Position numbers and translations under genes: made by a program. From Candidatus Peribacteria bacterium (GTDB lineage Bacteria > Patescibacteria > JAEDAM01 > Absconditabacterales > Absconditicoccaceae): a DNA stretch of 20,095 bases. The notes beneath the pieces were generated by a model. It was not told the DNA's origin. It worked only from the letters and a program-made list of their open reading frames with translations, and searched no databases. Position 1 is the first letter of the stretch; every line of letters starts with the position of its first letter. The stretch lies in assembly GCA_031261265.1 (NCBI GenBank), contig JAISKI010000025.1:1-20095 (forward strand). The letters are read 5' to 3'. Shown one piece after another: positions 17,894 through 20,095 of this stretch.

Positions 17894-18529
17894 ATGAAAG
17901 AGAAAGGAATGAGGCACTTTTTACAGGCAACAAAGAAATTTTTTGAAAAAATCTGAAAGAGATTTTCCAATTATAATAATTCCAGAAAATGGTTTGTCTT
18001 GTATCTTATTGTCTTAGCATTGATATTGCTCTTTCCTCCGATCGTAAGAATCAATGAAATGTCAGGGGCAGAATGATCTCACTATTCTTTGCTCTTTTCT
18101 ACTGCCTATTTCAGATCTTTGATTGTGATTTTAGTCAGCTTAATCTTCCTCTTAGGATGGAATATTAGCATGAAGTTTAAAAGTTTCGTGGTGTATCTCT
18201 TTTCCTTGAGAGAAGATGAACCACTGGTAGACTTTGCGTTTCTTTGGGTGATTGCCAGTGTATTTATGGGAATCGTGGATACCGTAGGAGTAGCTCATAT
18301 CATTTCCCCCAGGATCAATCTGACTTATCGAGCAGTAATATCAGAGACACTTTTATGAATAGGATTAATCTGGTCTTTTGTCTCCCTTCGACTGTCTGCA
18401 AAGAAAAGCTCCAGAAAAGCGAAAATTTTGACGGTAGTGGATGAACCATCTGCTCATCAGAAAGCTGTAGAAATCGCTAACCAACCAAAAAGACCTATGC
18501 ATCATCTTTTTGATGATATAGAAGAATAG
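17894..18529 (+). CDS. Four-helix membrane protein, uncharacterised
   Basis: A 211-aa integral membrane protein. A basic N-terminus precedes four hydrophobic segments: WFVLYLIVLALILLFPP, SLIVILVSLIFLLGWNI, FAFLWVIASVFMGIVDTVG and TLLGIGLIWSFVSLRLSA, followed by a basic cytoplasmic tail ending HHLFDDIEE. I recognise no family motif. Three TGA codons (17954, 18074, 18356) encode Gly; the standard code shows only part of it starting at 18089. One CGA (LTY-x-AVIS) is probably Trp. ATG 17894 is the first in-frame ATG of a region opened by upstream stops and has no Shine-Dalgarno sequence. It is divergent from the 1237-aa gene and is followed after 49 bases by the dinD-like gene, probably in one transcript. 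Confidence 0.75.
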
Positions 18530-18578
18530 CAGAAAAACCTGATTGAAATTGTTTTTTTATCTTTTGTCCTTGCTCGCA

Positions 18579-19385
18579 ATGGAAGCTCGTCTCCTGACCG
18601 AAAACTCCTTTCCCACGTTTGAAGATTTTCAACAACAAGAAGGGGAAATTATCTATCGATGGGCATCAGAATTTTTGCTGATGTTGGGATATGTGGATAT
18701 CAAAGAACAAAAAAAGCTGATCAATAAGACGATGAAAGCCCTGATTAATTTAGAGGTTGATCTTCATGAAAATATCCAAAAATCTGATAATGATGACAGA
18801 CCCGACTACAAAATGTCCAGATATGCGTGTTATATTATGGCGATGAATGGGAATCCAAAGATTCGTCAGGTTGCTATGGCACAAAATTATTTCGCAGAGC
18901 AGACCAGAAAGTTCGAGTTATTGCGACAGGACCCAGAGAGATTATCCGTGAGAAGCGAGATTTCCGAAGGAAACAAAACTCTCTCCAAAACCATTGCACG
19001 TCATGGAGTAGCAGATTATGCAAGATTTAATTTAGCGGGATATGAAGGAATGTATGAAATGTCCAACCAAGACCTTGCAGAGAGAAGAAATATTGATAAA
19101 GAGAAACTTTTTGATTATATGGGACGCACGGAATTAGCAGCAAACCTTTTCCGTATTACCCAAACCGAAGAAAGAATTAGAAGTCAGAAACTCCAAGGGC
19201 AGGCTCAACTCGAAGATGCTCATCGCAGAGTCGGGAAAGAAGTTCGTGAGTTTGTAAAAATCAATACGGGGGATGCTCCAGAAAATTTACCAAAGGAAAT
19301 GCCACTTGGCGAGATGAAAAGAGAGCTAAAAGATGTGCATAAAGAATTGAAGAAAGTGGATGAAGAAGAAAGTGATACAGAGTAG
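18579..19385 (+). CDS. dinD: DinD-family (DNA damage-inducible protein D) protein
   Basis: A 268-aa protein that follows the DinD family along most of its length: IYWWASEFLLMLGY near the N-terminus (DinD has YWSARDLQ..LGY), MSRYACYIMAMNGNP, AMAQNYFAEQTRK, GYEGMYEMSNQDLAERR, MGRTELAANLFRITQTEE, VGKEVREFVK and PENLPKEMPLG, then a charged Glu/Lys-rich tail. E. coli DinD is LexA-regulated and reported to restrain RecA filament activity; the same role here is inference. CGA at 18657-18659 falls on the first Trp of YWW, matching the family Trp. The start is uncertain: ATG 18579 is used, but TTG 18543 would add 12 hydrophobic residues. No SOS box was recognised. There is no TGA in the frame from this start. 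Confidence 0.88.
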   Translation: MEARLLTENSFPTFEDFQQQEGEIIYRWASEFLLMLGYVDIKEQKKLINKTMKALINLEVDLHENIQKSDNDDRPDYKMSRYACYIMAMNGNPKIRQVAMAQNYFAEQTRKFELLRQDPERLSVRSEISEGNKTLSKTIARHGVADYARFNLAGYEGMYEMSNQDLAERRNIDKEKLFDYMGRTELAANLFRITQTEERIRSQKLQGQAQLEDAHRRVGKEVREFVKINTGDAPENLPKEMPLGEMKRELKDVHKELKKVDEEESDTE

Positions 19386-19460
19386 ATAAAAAACAACAAA
19401 GTGTCCATTTTTCTAAGAAAATCCCTTGCTTACCTAGGAGAAAAAAAACATAACTTTCTC

Positions 19461-19488
19461 TTGCAATTAGTTGGCAAATCTGTATCTT
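19461..19488 (+). promoter_or_regulatory. Possible rRNA promoter
   Basis: TTGCAA (19461-19466), 16-base spacer, TATCTT (19483-19488); expected start about 29 bases before the 5S gene. Matches are only 4 of 6 in each box. Confidence 0.3.
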
Positions 19489-19523
19489 ATACCTTGCAAC
19501 ATTGAAAAACAACCTCTCTAAAC

Positions 19524-19639
19524 GGTGGTGCTGATGTGGAGTATGGAAACACCTGTTCCCATTCCGAATACAGAAGTTAAGCATATTCCAGTCGATGATA
19601 CTGGTGGGCTTCCCGCTGGGAAAGTAGATTAGTGCTACC
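19524..19639 (+). rRNA. rrf: 5S ribosomal RNA
   Basis: About 116 bases with 5S landmarks: terminal helix GGTGGTGCT (19524-19532) pairing with AGTGCTACC (19631-19639) using GU wobbles, the conserved core CCCATTCCGAATACAGAAG with GTTAAGC following, and GGTGGGCTTCCCGCTGGGAAAGTAG in the later helices, quoted here as separate blocks. It lies on the same strand as and about 110 bases before 16S, reversing the usual 16S-23S-5S order. Confidence 0.9.
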
Positions 19640-19647
19640 ATTTAGGG

Positions 19648-19702
19648 CGGTTGAAACCGTTGCAGAAGCCACACTTGGTGTGGTCCCGTACGAAGCTACG
19701 GG
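19648..19702. repeat. Three consecutive hairpins in the 5S-16S spacer
   Basis: CGGT-TGAA-ACCG (19648-19659), CCACAC-TTG-GTGTGG (19669-19683) and CCCGTA-CGAAGC-TACGGG (19685-19702). They do not form a tRNA. They may terminate or process 5S RNA, or be relatives of the palindromic elements found inside genes. Confidence 0.6.
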
Positions 19703-19749
19703 GTGATCTTTACCAATACAAGAAAGAATTAGAGCTAAGATGTATACTT

Positions 19750-20095
19750 TTTTTGAAGAGTTTGACCCTGGCTCAGGATGAACGCTAGCGGAACGCCTAA
19801 CACATGCAAGTCGAACGAATTCTGCGTTGTAGCAATACATAGTAGAATTAGTGGCAAACGAGCGAGTAACGCGTACCTAACTTGCCCTCGAGATGAGAAT
19901 AACTACAGAGATGTAGCTAATCCTCAATATGCTCACATGAAGTGAAATTCTTTAGTGAGGAAAGATTTATCGCTCGGGGAGAGGGGTGCGTCCTATCAGG
20001 TAGTTGGTTGAGGTAATGGCTCACCAAGCCTATGACGGGTAGCCGGTCTGAGATGATGTCCGGCCGCGATGGGACTGAGATACGGCCCATACTCC
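19750..20095 (+). rRNA. rrs: 16S ribosomal RNA, 5' part
   Basis: The conserved 5' sequence AGAGTTTGACCCTGGCTCAG begins at 19757 (E. coli position 8), followed by ATGAACGCTAGCGGAACGCC, ACACATGCAAGTCGAACGA and the GGACTGAGATACGGCCC region at the window end. The gene runs out of the window after about 346 bases; the 5' end is estimated from alignment to E. coli numbering. The shortened V1 and V2 regions fit a CPR lineage. Classification would be settled by the full 16S. Confidence 0.95.

Noticed and set aside
19640..19749. A tRNA gene in the 5S-16S spacer.
   Set aside because: The hairpins do not form a cloverleaf and there is no TTCGAAT-type T-loop or anticodon arm.
19220..19840. Minus-strand open frames over dinD, 5S and 16S.
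   Set aside because: They overlap well-supported genes and RNAs, and their translations have no protein-like features.

Overview
The window looks like a genome fragment of a Candidate Phyla Radiation bacterium of the Absconditabacteria (SR1) / Gracilibacteria group. The main evidence is the genetic code. TGA must be read as glycine throughout: both glycines of the RuvC GIDPG motif, the second glycine of TsaD GGVSAN and the glycine of IleRS WDCHGLP are TGA. CGA falls again and again where protein families have an invariant tryptophan (IleRS DWNIARNRYWG, SSWFIK, TRGWF, NWWLRRSRRRFW; ValRS IIRTWLLY), while AGA, CGT and CGC stay arginine. UGA=Gly with CGA=Trp points to Absconditabacterales rather than plain code 25. 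Under the standard code most genes here look broken. DNA is AT-rich and almost no gene has a Shine-Dalgarno sequence.

Layout. 1-2538 (+): a PAP2-family membrane phosphatase, methionine aminopeptidase (map), an unrecognised 134-aa protein, and ruvC. 2541-3716 (-): tRNA-Ser(UGA) followed by a secreted LysM-CHAP cell-wall hydrolase. 3773-5523 (+): a promoter that appears to give a leaderless transcript, peptide deformylase (def), and tsaD interrupted in frame by two palindromic inserts. 5578-12998 (-): ileS then valS, 32 bases apart, presumably one operon. 13196-13897 (-): a small protein with a C-terminal membrane anchor. 13983-17696 (-): a 1237-aa uncharacterised protein. 17894-19385 (+): a four-helix membrane protein and a DinD-family protein. 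19524-20095 (+): 5S rRNA followed directly by the 5' end of 16S rRNA. No stretch over 300 bases lacks a gene or RNA.

Most genes serve translation: removal of formyl-Met and Met (def, map), tRNA modification (tsaD), tRNA charging (ileS, valS), tRNA-Ser and rRNA. The outstanding feature is ileS. It is one uninterrupted 1639-codon frame in which a complete IleRS (family norm about 900-1100 aa) carries four foreign domains in frame: a NUDIX hydrolase with a perfect Nudix box in the editing region, then three histidine-phosphatase domains at separate places in the body. The first two phosphatases keep the RHG and second-histidine residues; the third has lost the second histidine. Short GC-rich palindromes of one apparent family also sit inside tsaD and near the 3' end of ileS and are translated as part of the proteins.
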